64,000 bases of DNA from the NCBI RefSeq assembly GCF_001468465.1, contig NZ_LNSA01000010.1, forward strand, positions 1 to 64,000, in the 5' to 3' direction. Below the pieces are notes generated by a model, which saw nothing but the letters and a program-made list of their open reading frames with translations, searched no databases and was not told where the DNA came from. Positions 36,676 to 46,177 of this stretch are shown here, piece after piece. Numbering within the stretch: the stretch's first letter is position 1; each line of letters begins with the position of its first letter. The position numbers and the translations under genes are program-made. Source of the DNA: Sphingopyxis sp. H115 (GTDB taxonomy: Bacteria > Pseudomonadota > Alphaproteobacteria > Sphingomonadales > Sphingomonadaceae).

Positions 36676-38064
36676 TCAGTTGCGGCGGGCGGCTTTGGTG
36701 CCGGGCTTGGCCGCCTGCGCCATGCGCGGTGTCGCCGGGCCGATACGGCCAATTGTTTCCAGCGCATAATGCAGCTGGAAATCTTCGATGCCCTTGGCCT
36801 TCAACTCCTCCGCGGTCGCGCTGAAGCGCGGATCGGCCTTCTCATCCTTTTCGATCAGGCCGTTGTCGACCTTCTTTTCGTTGATCAGGTGGCGGCGCAG
36901 GTCGCTTTCGCGGAACTTCGGCCGCGATGCATAATCGGGGTCGCTGAGCTGGGGCACGCGGATATCGGGGTCGATCCCGCCCTCCTGCACGCTGCGCCCC
37001 GACGGCGTATAATAGCGCGCGGTGGTCAGGCGGAGCGCGGTGGTGTCGGTCAGTGGCAGCACCGTCTGCACCGATCCCTTGCCGAAGCTGCGTTCGCCCA
37101 TCACGACCGCGCGATGCTGGTCCTGCAAGGCGCCCGCGACGATTTCCGACGCCGAGGCCGAACCCGAATCGATCAGCACCACGACCGGCGCGCCGCCGGC
37201 GAGGTCGCCGGGTTCGGCGAAATAGCGTTCGATATCGCCCTTCTTGCGGCCGCGCTGCGAGACGATCTCGCCGCGTTCGAGGAACAGATCGCTGATCCCG
37301 ACGGCTTCGTCGAGTAGCCCGCCGGGGTTCGAGCGCAGGTCGAGCACCCATCCGCGCGGTTTCTTGCCGAGCGATTTTTCGACCGCCATCATGGCCGCCT
37401 TGAGGTCAGTGGTCGCATCGGCCGAGAAATTGGTGACGGTCAGCACCCCGACGTCGCCGCTGACTTCCCATTTCACGGGTTTGAGGTCGATGATCTCGCG
37501 CGTCAGCGTCATCTCGATCGGCTTGTCCTGGCCTTCGCGCACGATCGTGACGTCGATCGTGGTCCCCGGGCGCCCGCGCATCTGTTCGACGGCTTCGTCG
37601 AGCGTCAGCCCGAAGATCAGTTCCTTGTTGATGTGGGTGATATAGTCGCCCGCCTTGATCCCTGCCTTGTCGGCGGGGGTGTCGGCGGTCGGCGCGATGA
37701 CTTTGACGACGCCGTCCTCCATCGTCACCGACAGGCCGAGCCCACCATATTCGCCGTCGGTCTGGGTGCGCAGGTTCGAAAAGCCGCGCGCGTCGAGATA
37801 GCCCGAATGCGGGTCGAGGCTGGCGAGCATGCCGTTGATCGCGCCTTCGATCAGTTTCGAATCGTCGACCGGCTCGACATAGTTCGATTTGACTTCGAGA
37901 TAGACGTCCATGAAGCGCGAAATTTCTTCCTGCGTCTTCGTGTCGACAGTCGCCATTGCGCCGGTCGCGAGCGGTACGAGCGCCAGCGTCGAAAGCGCTG
38001 CGGCGCCCTGCCACAGCGCGAAGCGGCGCTTCGGAGACGATGCGGTTTTGATCGATTCGGTCAT
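36676..38064 (-). CDS. ctpA: Carboxy-terminal processing peptidase, S41 family
   Basis: 462 aa. A basic N-terminus and hydrophobic segment (FALWQGAAALSTLALVPLAT) form a signal or anchor. A PDZ domain spans about 90-180 (YGGLGLSVTMEDGVVKVIAP, DKAGIKAGDYITHINKELI). The catalytic part has LDLRSNPGGLLDEAVGISDL, the nucleophile Ser in DSGSASASEIVAGALQ near residue 310 and the Lys in RSFGKGSVQTVLPL. It trims C-termini of periplasmic proteins and peptidoglycan enzymes. envC lies upstream, as usual in this core cluster. Confidence 0.95.
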   Translation of the reverse strand: MTESIKTASSPKRRFALWQGAAALSTLALVPLATGAMATVDTKTQEEISRFMDVYLEVKSNYVEPVDDSKLIEGAINGMLASLDPHSGYLDARGFSNLRTQTDGEYGGLGLSVTMEDGVVKVIAPTADTPADKAGIKAGDYITHINKELIFGLTLDEAVEQMRGRPGTTIDVTIVREGQDKPIEMTLTREIIDLKPVKWEVSGDVGVLTVTNFSADATTDLKAAMMAVEKSLGKKPRGWVLDLRSNPGGLLDEAVGISDLFLERGEIVSQRGRKKGDIERYFAEPGDLAGGAPVVVLIDSGSASASEIVAGALQDQHRAVVMGERSFGKGSVQTVLPLTDTTALRLTTARYYTPSGRSVQEGGIDPDIRVPQLSDPDYASRPKFRESDLRRHLINEKKVDNGLIEKDEKADPRFSATAEELKAKGIEDFQLHYALETIGRIGPATPRMAQAAKPGTKAARRN

Positions 38065-38194
38065 CGGCGTCTTTCACTCAGGCAGGATTTCCCGCCATAT
38101 ATATCCCGGCGCGCCATCCTCCTACGCATTTGCGCAGCCGTCAAGCGGATGATCCCGATACGGAACAGCGGCGGAACGGGCGATTAACGGGGCG

Positions 38195-39412
38195 TCAGCC
38201 GATCATCGCGACGATATCGACCGGGCGCCCCGCGCGGCGCAGTTCGACGGTGATGCGGCTGTCGTCGGACCCGGCGCGGCCGACGGGCGCCCCGGCATCG
38301 AGTGTGTCGCCGACGCCGACCGACAGCGCGATCATCCCGGTGAGCAGCGAGACCCAGCCGCCGCCGTGATCGACGATGACAATCTTGCCATAGCCGCGAT
38401 AATCGCCAGCGAAACTGACCCGCCCGGGGGCGGGGGCGACGACCTGCCCGCCGGGTCGCGCCGCGATTGTCACGCCGCGCGACCGCACGCCGCTTTCGTT
38501 GACTTCGCCCAGCCCGGTGACGATGCGTCCGACGACGGGCAGGCGGTAGGCGCCTTGCGTCTGCTCGGCCTCGGCGGGGGCGGTGGATGGGGCGGCGCCG
38601 GCTTCGGCAACGGCGGGGTTGCGCGGGCGCGGCAGCGGGCCGGCGAGCTGCGCTAGTTCGGCACGCACCGCGCTGTCGGCTTCGAGGCTGTCCATTAGCT
38701 CGACGATATCGCGCGCCTTTTCGCCGAGCCCCAGGGCCCGGTCGGCCTCGAGCTGCGCGCTGCTCATTAGCTCGCGCGAGCGCAGGCGGCCTTCGTTTTC
38801 GAGTCGGGTCAGCGCGTCGCGGCGCTGCGCCAGCTGTGCCTTGCTCGACGACAGCGCCTGCAGAGCGATCCCCTGCTGGCGCCGCGTGGTATCGAGCGCG
38901 GCGAGTTCGCGCCGCACGCCGGCGGTGCGGCGTTCGATCACCGGCATGGCGGCATCGATTACCGCGCGGGCATGGACGATGTCGGTCAGCGACCCGGGCT
39001 GCGCCAGCACGCTGACCGGCGGCTGGCGGCTCAGCTGCTGGAGCGAGGCGGCGAGTTCCAGCAGGGGTTGCTGTTGCTCGGCGAGCCGCGCGCGCTGCGC
39101 CGACAGGCGGCGGCTGACGAGCGCGACGCGTGCTTCGCCCGCGCTGATATCGGCTTCGGCCGACTGGATGCGCGCGGCGAGCGCGGCGCTGCGCTTCTTC
39201 AGCCGGTCGGCCTCGCTGACCGCGGCGACCGCCTGTTTTTCGAGCAAGGCGCTACGCGCCATCGCCGCCGCCGATTGCTGCTTGGCGTCGATCAGCTGGT
39301 CGCGTTCGCGCGCGGCGATCGCTGCGGGGTCGAAGATGTCGCTCTGCGCGAGCGCGAACGCGCCGCCCGCGACGGCGGCGATCAGGCCGAGCGTGGCGGC
39401 AAGGCGCCTCAC
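38195..39412 (-). CDS. Murein hydrolase activator EnvC-like (M23 family)
   Basis: 405 aa from a GTG at 39412 that overlaps the rlmH stop (GTGA). A signal peptide (RLAATLGLIAAVAGGAFALA) precedes long coiled coils at about residues 35-240. The C-terminal LytM/M23 domain has GRIVTGLGEVNESGVRSRGV and KIVIVDHGGGWVSLLTGM. The first zinc-binding HxxxD is replaced (RGVTIA) and HSH is missing, which fits a degenerate, catalytically dead activator of amidases. It acts at the septum in the periplasm. It is part of the conserved cluster with rlmH, rsfS and ctpA. Confidence 0.88.
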   Translation of the reverse strand: MRRLAATLGLIAAVAGGAFALAQSDIFDPAAIAARERDQLIDAKQQSAAAMARSALLEKQAVAAVSEADRLKKRSAALAARIQSAEADISAGEARVALVSRRLSAQRARLAEQQQPLLELAASLQQLSRQPPVSVLAQPGSLTDIVHARAVIDAAMPVIERRTAGVRRELAALDTTRRQQGIALQALSSSKAQLAQRRDALTRLENEGRLRSRELMSSAQLEADRALGLGEKARDIVELMDSLEADSAVRAELAQLAGPLPRPRNPAVAEAGAAPSTAPAEAEQTQGAYRLPVVGRIVTGLGEVNESGVRSRGVTIAARPGGQVVAPAPGRVSFAGDYRGYGKIVIVDHGGGWVSLLTGMIALSVGVGDTLDAGAPVGRAGSDDSRITVELRRAGRPVDIVAMIG

Positions 39413-39837
39413 TGGCGACCCTCGCGGTGATAGGGATGGCCGGCGACGATGCTGGTCGCGCGCCACAATTGTTCGGCGAGCATCGCGCGCGCCATCAGGT
39501 GCGGCCAGGTCGCGCGTCCGAAGGCGATGACCTTGTCGGCACCCTCGCGCTCTTCCGGGGTGAAGCCGTCGGCGGCGCCGAGGCAGAAACGCGCCTCGCG
39601 CACGCCGCCGTCGCGCCATTTTTCGAGCAATTTGGCAAATTCGAGCGACGACATCTGGTCGCCGCCCTCGTCGAGCAATATGGTGCGACTGTTGTCGGGT
39701 GCGGCGGGCATGCGTCCGCCGGTATCGGGAAGCTCCGAAATCTTCTGCGCCCAGGTCACGCGCTTCATATAGCGCGCGACCAGCTCGGCCTCCGGGCCGC
39801 GCCCGATGCGTCCGCGCGCGATGATGTGAAGAAGCAT
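39409..39837 (-). CDS. rlmH: 23S rRNA (pseudouridine1915-N3)-methyltransferase
   Basis: 142 aa. The SPOUT-fold markers are ILLDEGGDQMSSLEFAKLLE, FCLGAADGFTPEEREGADKV and the C-terminal EQLWRATSIVAGHPYHREG, with the invariant HPYHR. It methylates pseudouridine 1915 of helix 69 in the 50S subunit after assembly. The stop overlaps the envC start. Its own start is only one base from the end of the DUF4375 gene. Confidence 0.96.
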   Translation of the reverse strand: MLLHIIARGRIGRGPEAELVARYMKRVTWAQKISELPDTGGRMPAAPDNSRTILLDEGGDQMSSLEFAKLLEKWRDGGVREARFCLGAADGFTPEEREGADKVIAFGRATWPHLMARAMLAEQLWRATSIVAGHPYHREGRQ

Positions 39838-39838
39838 G

Positions 39839-40579
39839 TCAGCCGTCTATTCGGCACAATTGATCGCGGTGCGCGCGAATATAAGAGCCGACATAATGCT
39901 GCGATTTCTGACGCGTGCTGTCGAGGTAGAACCATGTGTCGAAAGCGTCCGCTGCTACACAGGGGGGCGTCTCATATTCCACCGGCGGCTTTTCGACAGG
40001 CTTTATTTCACCGTTCGACACCGCCTCGTTGTACAAGGTTTGCAAAATTGTGTCGGACAATTGATCGTATAGGGCCCTCTCGCGCCGCCGCGCCCACGGC
40101 CGCCATCGCGTTTTGCTGCGCGTGAGGCTGTCCAGCATATGGTTTCGATTGGCTCCCGCCTCGTCGTCCCACTCCCATAGCTCCGAAGCAACGGACTGGG
40201 GGTTCGCCGGATCGCCAGCCTGTTCGCGGAAAGCAGGATCGAAGCGTTCGAATAGCTCGGGCCAGTCCAGTTGTGCGATGAGCCGATACGCCAGTGCCAG
40301 CGCTTTTTCATAATTGGATATGAACTGTTCGAAACCACCGTTTGCGACCTGGCCGACCAGATCCGACCACATCATCAGCACCCGCTGAGCCTCGGTCAGC
40401 TGTTGATTGCCTGGATGGCCGTAGAGATTCCAGCCAGGGACATTCATCACCGATGGCGTATGGATCAGGCCTTCGCCGGTCAGCCACCAGCCGGAATCGA
40501 CATAGCTGGCCCGCTCCTCGAATTCTTCGGGCGTCAAGGCTGGACGCGTGTCCATGGGCGTCGCGTCACCGGCGCTCAC
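39839..40579 (-). CDS. DUF4375-domain protein
   Basis: 246 aa from GTG 40579 (an ATG at 40555 is an alternative). The block MWSDLVGQVANGGFEQFISN, with ALALAYRLIAQLDWPELFER after it, matches the DUF4375 (DMP19-like) core. Other parts are WEWDDEAGANRNHMLDSLTR and DAFDTWFYLDSTRQKSQHYV. No signal or membrane segments are present. The function is unknown; some relatives are immunity-like proteins of toxin loci. The gene sits between rsfS and rlmH, which are normally adjacent, and its sequence is visibly lower in GC. It looks like an insertion into the core cluster. Confidence 0.8.
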   Translation of the reverse strand: MSAGDATPMDTRPALTPEEFEERASYVDSGWWLTGEGLIHTPSVMNVPGWNLYGHPGNQQLTEAQRVLMMWSDLVGQVANGGFEQFISNYEKALALAYRLIAQLDWPELFERFDPAFREQAGDPANPQSVASELWEWDDEAGANRNHMLDSLTRSKTRWRPWARRRERALYDQLSDTILQTLYNEAVSNGEIKPVEKPPVEYETPPCVAADAFDTWFYLDSTRQKSQHYVGSYIRAHRDQLCRIDG

Positions 40580-40588
40580 GGATTCAGG

Positions 40589-40984
40589 TCAATTCGCGGC
40601 TGCAACCGGCGGCGCGTCGCCGAACGACCACATGCGCTCGAGGTTGTAGAAGCTGCGAACCTCGGGGCGGAACAGGTGGACGATCACGTCGCCCGCGTCG
40701 ATCAGCACCCAGTCGGCGTTGGGCAGGCCTTCGACCCGGACCAGCCGGCCCGCTTCCTGCTTGATGCGCTGCGCGAGCTTGTCGGCGATCGCCGAGACAT
40801 GGCGCGTCGACCGGCCGCTCGCAATCACCATATGATCGGCGATGCTGCTTTTGCCGGCAAGCGGGATGGAGATGGTTTCCTGGGCCTGATCCTCGTCCAG
40901 CTGGTGGAGGATCAGCGCGTGGAGCGCGTCCACACTGTCATTGGCTGCGGCGCCGGGCGCGGCATCCTTACTGGCGGCTATCAA
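40589..40984 (-). CDS. rsfS: Ribosome silencing factor RsfS
   Basis: 131 aa from a TTG at 40984 that overlaps the nadD stop (TTGA). Core blocks are GKSSIADHMVIASGRSTRHV, SAIADKLAQRIKQEAGRLVR and NADWVLIDAGDVIVHLFRPE, with the closing VRSFYNLERMW. RsfS binds L14 and keeps subunits apart during slow growth. The N-terminal 18 residues are variable. The start is not certain, but no later ATG fits. Confidence 0.93.
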   Translation of the reverse strand: MIAASKDAAPGAAANDSVDALHALILHQLDEDQAQETISIPLAGKSSIADHMVIASGRSTRHVSAIADKLAQRIKQEAGRLVRVEGLPNADWVLIDAGDVIVHLFRPEVRSFYNLERMWSFGDAPPVAAAN

Positions 40985-41634
40985 GCGGTTTCATTCCTTT
41001 CGTCCATGGCCAGCCGCGAATGCGTCAGCGGGTCGCGCATCGCGCGGCCAGCATAGCGTTCGAACCAGCGGGGGTTGGCCTGCCGTATTGCAGTTGCGGA
41101 TCGCACATCGGGCGAAAAACGCAGGAACACGAGGGCAGGCGGTCTCCAGTCCGTCCAGTGAAGTTTCTGGTCCGCGGGCCGGACGTAGCGCCGAAGCCAA
41201 CCCATCGCCTGCGCGGCATGGGCCCGGCCACTATAGCCCGGACGCGCGACAACCGCAATCGGCATCAATCGCGCAATTCCCCGCCAGTCGCGCCATTGGG
41301 GCAGCTGGGCCAGATTGTCGGCGCCCATGATCCAGATGAACCGCCGGTTGGGGTAGCGCCGGACGAGCTTTTTCAGCGTATCGATGGTGTAGCGGGTGCC
41401 GAGTTCGGCCTCGATCGCGGTCGCGCGGATCGGCGAGCGCCGCGCCATGCGCTGCGCCGAACCGAGCCGTGCGGGGAGCGAGGCCATCCCCGCCTTGGGC
41501 TTGAGCGGATTGCCGGGCGATACCAGCCACCACAATTCATCGAGCCCCAGTGCTTCGATCGCATTGAGGCTGATCGCGCGGTGCCCGCCATGCGCGGGAT
41601 TGAAGCTGCCGCCGAGGAGGCCGGTGGGGATCAT
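40981..41634 (-). CDS. nadD: Nicotinate-nucleotide adenylyltransferase
   Basis: 217 aa. The nucleotidyl-transferase signature is GLLGGSFNPAHGGHRAISLN (GxFxPxHxGH) near residue 6, with WWLVSPGNPLKPKAGMASLP and FIWIMGADNLAQLPQWRDW near 100. It makes deamido-NAD in NAD synthesis. The ATG overlaps the stop of the NTF2-like gene (ATGA), and the stop overlaps the rsfS start (TTGA). Confidence 0.95.
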   Translation of the reverse strand: MIPTGLLGGSFNPAHGGHRAISLNAIEALGLDELWWLVSPGNPLKPKAGMASLPARLGSAQRMARRSPIRATAIEAELGTRYTIDTLKKLVRRYPNRRFIWIMGADNLAQLPQWRDWRGIARLMPIAVVARPGYSGRAHAAQAMGWLRRYVRPADQKLHWTDWRPPALVFLRFSPDVRSATAIRQANPRWFERYAGRAMRDPLTHSRLAMDERNETA

Positions 41635-41978
41635 GCGTAGCAGGCCAGACTTTCAGTGATCTGTCCGTCCGGGCCAAAGACAAAAATTTCAGCGACTCGC
41701 CGCCCGCGCTCATTGTCATAGAGGATCGTCAGCGCTTCATGGCCCTTGAGCAACAGAACCAGCGTGAAGTGCAGGTCGGGGGCCAGGGGAAGCGCGGCTC
41801 TCCAATAGGCCGCAAGGGCGTCTTTGCCAGTGACGGTGCCGGTTCCGATGATACGCTGGGCGTTTGGCGAACGAAAAATCACATTCTTCGCATAGTGCGC
41901 GAGAACGCGATCAAGATCTTTTGAATTCCACGCTGCGATCCATTCCGAAGCGAATTGCGACGCCTGTTCGTCGGTCAA
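41631..41978 (-). CDS. NTF2-like/SnoaL-type small protein
   Basis: 115 aa from TTG 41978, which overlaps the proA stop; a GTG at 42011 is an alternative. The sequence [40 protein letters not shown] and [15 protein letters not shown] is a standard NTF2-like cone fold with the family core F-x-x-P. The C-terminal strand is [18 protein letters not shown]. Members bind small ligands or act as isomerases or hydrolases, so a function cannot be assigned. It is inserted between proA and nadD, which are usually adjacent in relatives. Confidence 0.8.
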   Translation of the reverse strand: MTDEQASQFASEWIAAWNSKDLDRVLAHYAKNVIFRSPNAQRIIGTGTVTGKDALAAYWRAALPLAPDLHFTLVLLLKGHEALTILYDNERGRRVAEIFVFGPDGQITESLACYA

Positions 41979-43261
41979 GGCCGCACCTGTCCCGTGCCGC
42001 GCACCAGCCACTTATATGTCGTGAGCCCTTCCAATGCGACCGGGCCGCGCGCGTGCAGCCGCCCCGTCGCGATGCCGATTTCGGCGCCGAGACCGAATTC
42101 GCCGCCGTCGGCGAATTGCGTCGAGGCGTTGTGCATCACGATCGCGCTGTCGACGCCGGTCAGGAAACGCTCGGCGATCCCCGCATCTTCGGTCACGATC
42201 GCGTCGGTGTGCCTGCTCGAATGCGCGTCGATATGCGCGAGCGCGCCGTCGATACCGTCGACCAGCGCGACCGAGACGATCGCGTCGAGATATTCGGTGT
42301 CCCAGTCGCCCATCGAGGCCGGTTCGACATGCGGGCTCAGCGCGGCGACGCCCTTGTCGCCGCGCACTTCGCAGCCCGCCTTGACCAGCGCATCGACGAT
42401 CGCGAGGGGCGCCGCATAGGCGCGGTCGATAAGGATCGTCTCGGTCGCACCGCAGATGCCCGTGCGGCGCATCTTGGCGTTGACCGCCAGTTCGACGGCT
42501 TTTTCCGGATCGGCCGCGCCGTCGATATACAGGTGGTTGATCCCGTCGAGATGCGCGAGCACCGGCACGCGTGCCTCGTCCTGCACGCGCGCGACCAGTC
42601 CCTTGCCGCCGCGCGGGATGATGATGTCGATCAACCCCTGCGCGCGCAGCATCGCGCCGACCGCGGCGCGGTCCTGCGTCGGGACCAGCTGCACGGCATC
42701 GGCGGGCAGGCCCGCATTGACGAGCCCGGCCGCGAACGCCGCGTGGATCGCGCGGTTCGACAGCGCCGCCTCGCTGCCGCCGCGCAGGATGACGGCGTTG
42801 CCCGACATCAGCCCGAGCGCCGCGGCGTCGGCGGTCACATTGGGGCGGCTTTCATAGATGATGCCGATGACGCCGAGCGGCACGCGAACGCGGCTGAGCA
42901 CCAGGCCGTTGGGGCGCGTGGCGCGGTCGATCTCGGCGCCCGACGGGTCGGGGAGCTTTGCCACATCGTCGATCGCATCGGCGATCGCGCCAAGGCGACC
43001 CTCGTCGAGCCGTAGCCGGTCGAGCATCGCGCCCGAGAGACCGTTCTTTTGCCCTGCGGCCATGTCCTCGGCATTGGCCGCCAAAATGTCGGCCGCCCGC
43101 GCACGGATCGCCGTCGCTGCCGCAACCAGCGCGGCTGCCTTGTCCCCCGTCGGGGCGAGCGCGAGCCGTTTCGCGGCGGCGCGCGCGCGCGCGCCCATGT
43201 CGGCGATCAGGGCGGCGGCGTCGCCGGGCAGCGGCGGGGCGGTCAGGGCTTCGGCATTCAT
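41975..43261 (-). CDS. proA: Gamma-glutamyl phosphate reductase
   Basis: 428 aa from ATG 43261. The aldehyde-dehydrogenase fold has [20 protein letters not shown] near residue 105, [20 protein letters not shown] and the catalytic Cys region [15 protein letters not shown] near 250. [20 protein letters not shown] and [20 protein letters not shown] close the enzyme. It makes glutamate semialdehyde for proline in the cytoplasm. proB is not in the window. The gene diverges from the DUF3667 gene by 79 bases. Confidence 0.96.
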   Translation of the reverse strand: MNAEALTAPPLPGDAAALIADMGARARAAAKRLALAPTGDKAAALVAAATAIRARAADILAANAEDMAAGQKNGLSGAMLDRLRLDEGRLGAIADAIDDVAKLPDPSGAEIDRATRPNGLVLSRVRVPLGVIGIIYESRPNVTADAAALGLMSGNAVILRGGSEAALSNRAIHAAFAAGLVNAGLPADAVQLVPTQDRAAVGAMLRAQGLIDIIIPRGGKGLVARVQDEARVPVLAHLDGINHLYIDGAADPEKAVELAVNAKMRRTGICGATETILIDRAYAAPLAIVDALVKAGCEVRGDKGVAALSPHVEPASMGDWDTEYLDAIVSVALVDGIDGALAHIDAHSSRHTDAIVTEDAGIAERFLTGVDSAIVMHNASTQFADGGEFGLGAEIGIATGRLHARGPVALEGLTTYKWLVRGTGQVRP

Positions 43262-43340
43262 GGCGCCGCCACTACCATGTTTTCCGCCTATCTCGAAAGC
43301 CCCGTTGCGCGGCGCTGCGCGCGGCTTTAGGCAAGGCGCC

Positions 43341-44477
43341 ATGACAGGGGATATCGAGGGTATCGGCGGCGCCGTCACGGCGGGTCTTGCCGCGCACGTG
43401 GTCGAATCGCGGCACGGCGGTCCGGCGCACGGCGACGCGCCACTGCGCTGCCTCAATTGCGGCACCAGCCTTGCCGGGTCGCACTGTCATCATTGCGGCC
43501 AGCGCGCCGACGTGCATCGCAGCTTCGGCGCGATCGGCCATGACCTTGTCCACGCGATCTTTCATTTCGAGGGCAAGATCTGGAACACGCTGCCGCTCTT
43601 GACCTGGCGGCCGGGCGACCTGACCCGCCGCTATATTCACGGCGAACGCGCGCGTTTCATTTCGCCGCTCGCTTTGTTCCTGTTCGCGGTCTTCCTGACC
43701 TACGCGGTGCTTGCGATGGTCGGTAGCGGCGGCGGGCTGGGCGAGGAATTGAACAAGGCCGCAGCCGAGCAGACCCGCGCCGCGGCGATCAAGGACAGCA
43801 TGCAGGTCGAGGTCGATCGGATCGACGCCGAGCTGGCGAAAACCGAGCTGCCCGCGTCCGAGCGGAGCGCGCTGGAGACCGAGCGCGACATCTTGCAGAA
43901 AAGCGCCGGCTACCTCGGCGTAGCGCGCAGTCGCAGCAAGAGCGAGCGCGCCGCCGATCGCGCCGCGGGGCCGCCGGTGCTCGACGATCCGGTCAGCCAG
44001 ATCGCGACGAGCGCCGACTTCATCTCGCGAAACAAGATCGACACCGGCGTTCCCTTCATCGATCACGGCCTGCAAAAGGCGTTCGCGAACCCGGCGCTCG
44101 TCCTCTATAAACTGCAGGCGAACGCCTATAAATTCGCGTGGGCGCTGATCCCGCTGTCGCTTCCCTTCATGTGGATGCTCTTTCCGTTCAGCCGGCGCTT
44201 CCACACATATGACCATTTTGTCTTCGTCACCTATTCGATCTCGTTCATACTGCTGCTGTTCGTCGTGGTGCGGCTGCTCAATTTGACGATCTTCGGCGAG
44301 GTCGCGACCTTTTTTGCGCTGCTCTATGTGCCGTTCCACATGTACCGCCAACTGCGCGGCGCCTATCGCTCGTCGCGGTTCGGCGCCTTCGTGCGCGCGA
44401 ACCTGCTGCTCTTTTTCAGCCTGTTCGCGGTGATCTGGTTCATGCTGTTGCTGCTTGCCGTCGGGATCAGCGGATAG
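43341..44477 (+). CDS. DUF3667-type membrane protein with N-terminal zinc ribbon
   Basis: 378 aa from ATG 43341. A zinc-ribbon-like segment near residues 32-55 has [20 protein letters not shown] (two CxxC pairs). The conserved block [40 protein letters not shown] follows. Membrane helices are at about 100-120, 250-285, 300-322 and 350-375. A charged coiled coil spans about 135-200 ([20 protein letters not shown]). It lies in the inner membrane. The function is unknown. Divergent from proA. Confidence 0.85.
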   Translation: MTGDIEGIGGAVTAGLAAHVVESRHGGPAHGDAPLRCLNCGTSLAGSHCHHCGQRADVHRSFGAIGHDLVHAIFHFEGKIWNTLPLLTWRPGDLTRRYIHGERARFISPLALFLFAVFLTYAVLAMVGSGGGLGEELNKAAAEQTRAAAIKDSMQVEVDRIDAELAKTELPASERSALETERDILQKSAGYLGVARSRSKSERAADRAAGPPVLDDPVSQIATSADFISRNKIDTGVPFIDHGLQKAFANPALVLYKLQANAYKFAWALIPLSLPFMWMLFPFSRRFHTYDHFVFVTYSISFILLLFVVVRLLNLTIFGEVATFFALLYVPFHMYRQLRGAYRSSRFGAFVRANLLLFFSLFAVIWFMLLLLAVGISG

Positions 44478-44545
44478 GTTCCGGTCCCGCGCGCGAAGCT
44501 GTAACAAAGACCGGTCACAGAGCCGGCGACGCGGGAGGACATGCG

Positions 44546-46177
44546 ATGCATCAGCTGTGGAACGAAATCGATCGCCGCTTGCTCATCAAGCTCGGCACGG
44601 CGGGGCTTGCGGCCCTGTCGCTGCCCGGCGCAGCGGCGGCGGCGATGGCGCAGGGCTTTACCCATGGCGTCGCGAGCGGCGAGCCAGGTGCCCATTCGGT
44701 GCTGCTGTGGACGCGCTATGCCGCCGCGAATGATACCGCGCTGACCGCCGAGCTGTCGGAGAACGCCGACTTCGCCAAAATTGCGGCTGCTGGCAGCGTC
44801 TCCGCCAAGGGCGATCGCGACCATACCGCGAAGATCGTGATCGACGGGCTCGAACCCGGGCGCTGGTATTATTATCGTTTCGTCGCCCCCGACGGGACGA
44901 AATCGGCTATCGGCCGGACGCGGACGCTGCCGGCCGGGCCGACGAGCGCTTTCACTATCGCGCTCTTCTCCTGTTCGAACCTGCCCTTCGGCTGGTTCAA
45001 CGCCTATGCCCATGCCGCGGCGCGGAACGATATCGACCTTGTCGCGCATGTCGGCGACTATCTCTACGAATATCCGGTCGGCGATTATCCGTCGCTCGAG
45101 AAGGCGGTCGCCGGCCGCGATATCCAGCCGACGCACGAGATGGTCAGTCTCGCCGATTACCGGCTGCGTTATGCGTCCTATCGCGCCGATCCCGACCTCC
45201 AGCGTATCCACGCGCTGTTCCCGATGATCGCGCAGTGGGACGATCACGAGTTCACCAATGACGCATGGAAAGGTGGCGCCGAAAATCATAACGACGGCGA
45301 GGGCGAATGGACCGCGCGTGCGGCGGCCGCCGAGCGGGCCTATCGCGAATGGATGCCCGTCGCCGACACGCGTTGGCGCGATTATCAGGTCGGCGACCTT
45401 GCGACGATCTTCCTTCCCGAAACGCGCGTCACGGCCCGCGACCGCCAATATGAGGTCGACGAGATCATCGCGGGCGAGGGCGACCCGGCGGCGCGGCTCA
45501 AGCGGTTCGCCGAAGGCGCCTATCGCGATCCCGCGCGCCAGATGCTTGGCGCCGAGCAGGAGAATTGGCTGTTCGACGGCTTCGCCCGATCGACGAAAGC
45601 GGGGACGCGCTGGCAGATCTGCGCGCAGCAGGTGGTGATGGGCAGCCTGTTCACCCCGCCCGAGACGAGCGACTGGTTCGGTGCCGACCAGCCCGAGTAT
45701 GTCCGCCGCCGCGTCGAAACCGGGCAACTCGCGGCGAAGGCGGGGCTGCCGTTCAATCTCGACGCATGGGATGGCTATCCCGCCGCGCGCTCGCGCCTGC
45801 TCGCCGCGGCGCAGCGCGCCAATGCCGACCTGATCACGCTGACCGGCGACACGCACAACGCCTGGGCCTTCGACCTTGCCGAGGACGGACGTCCCGCTGG
45901 GATCGAGATTGCCGGGCAGAGCGTCACCTCGCCCGGCTATGAAAATTATACCAAGGGCATTTCCGATGCCGCGCGCGTGTCGGCGCTGCGGCGTTCGTCA
46001 CCCGAACTCAAATGGGCGAACACCGAGGACCGCGGCTATGTGACGGTGCAACTGACGCGTGAGCGCGTCACCGCGAACTGGCACAATGTCGAAACGATTC
46101 GCACCCGTTCGCCTGTGCTGAAGGGCACGAACAGCATGACGGCGACGCGCGGGCGGCGCGCTTATGACGCCGCCTGA
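44546..46177 (+). CDS. Alkaline phosphatase D (PhoD) family protein
   Basis: 543 aa. The N-terminus has DRRLLIKLGTAGLAALSLPG, which fits a Tat-type signal. The phosphodiesterase core shows FSCSNLPFGWFNAYAHAAAR, DLVAHVGDYLYEYPVGDYPS, FPMIAQWDDHEFTNDAWKGG and the late LITLTGDTHNAWAFDLAEDG, all metal-ligand blocks of PhoD. PhoD uses Fe and Ca and is secreted folded by Tat. It hydrolyses phosphomonoesters and diesters in the periplasm. The last 16 bases overlap the 3' end of the convergent beta-propeller gene. Confidence 0.9.
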   Translation: MHQLWNEIDRRLLIKLGTAGLAALSLPGAAAAAMAQGFTHGVASGEPGAHSVLLWTRYAAANDTALTAELSENADFAKIAAAGSVSAKGDRDHTAKIVIDGLEPGRWYYYRFVAPDGTKSAIGRTRTLPAGPTSAFTIALFSCSNLPFGWFNAYAHAAARNDIDLVAHVGDYLYEYPVGDYPSLEKAVAGRDIQPTHEMVSLADYRLRYASYRADPDLQRIHALFPMIAQWDDHEFTNDAWKGGAENHNDGEGEWTARAAAAERAYREWMPVADTRWRDYQVGDLATIFLPETRVTARDRQYEVDEIIAGEGDPAARLKRFAEGAYRDPARQMLGAEQENWLFDGFARSTKAGTRWQICAQQVVMGSLFTPPETSDWFGADQPEYVRRRVETGQLAAKAGLPFNLDAWDGYPAARSRLLAAAQRANADLITLTGDTHNAWAFDLAEDGRPAGIEIAGQSVTSPGYENYTKGISDAARVSALRRSSPELKWANTEDRGYVTVQLTRERVTANWHNVETIRTRSPVLKGTNSMTATRGRRAYDAA

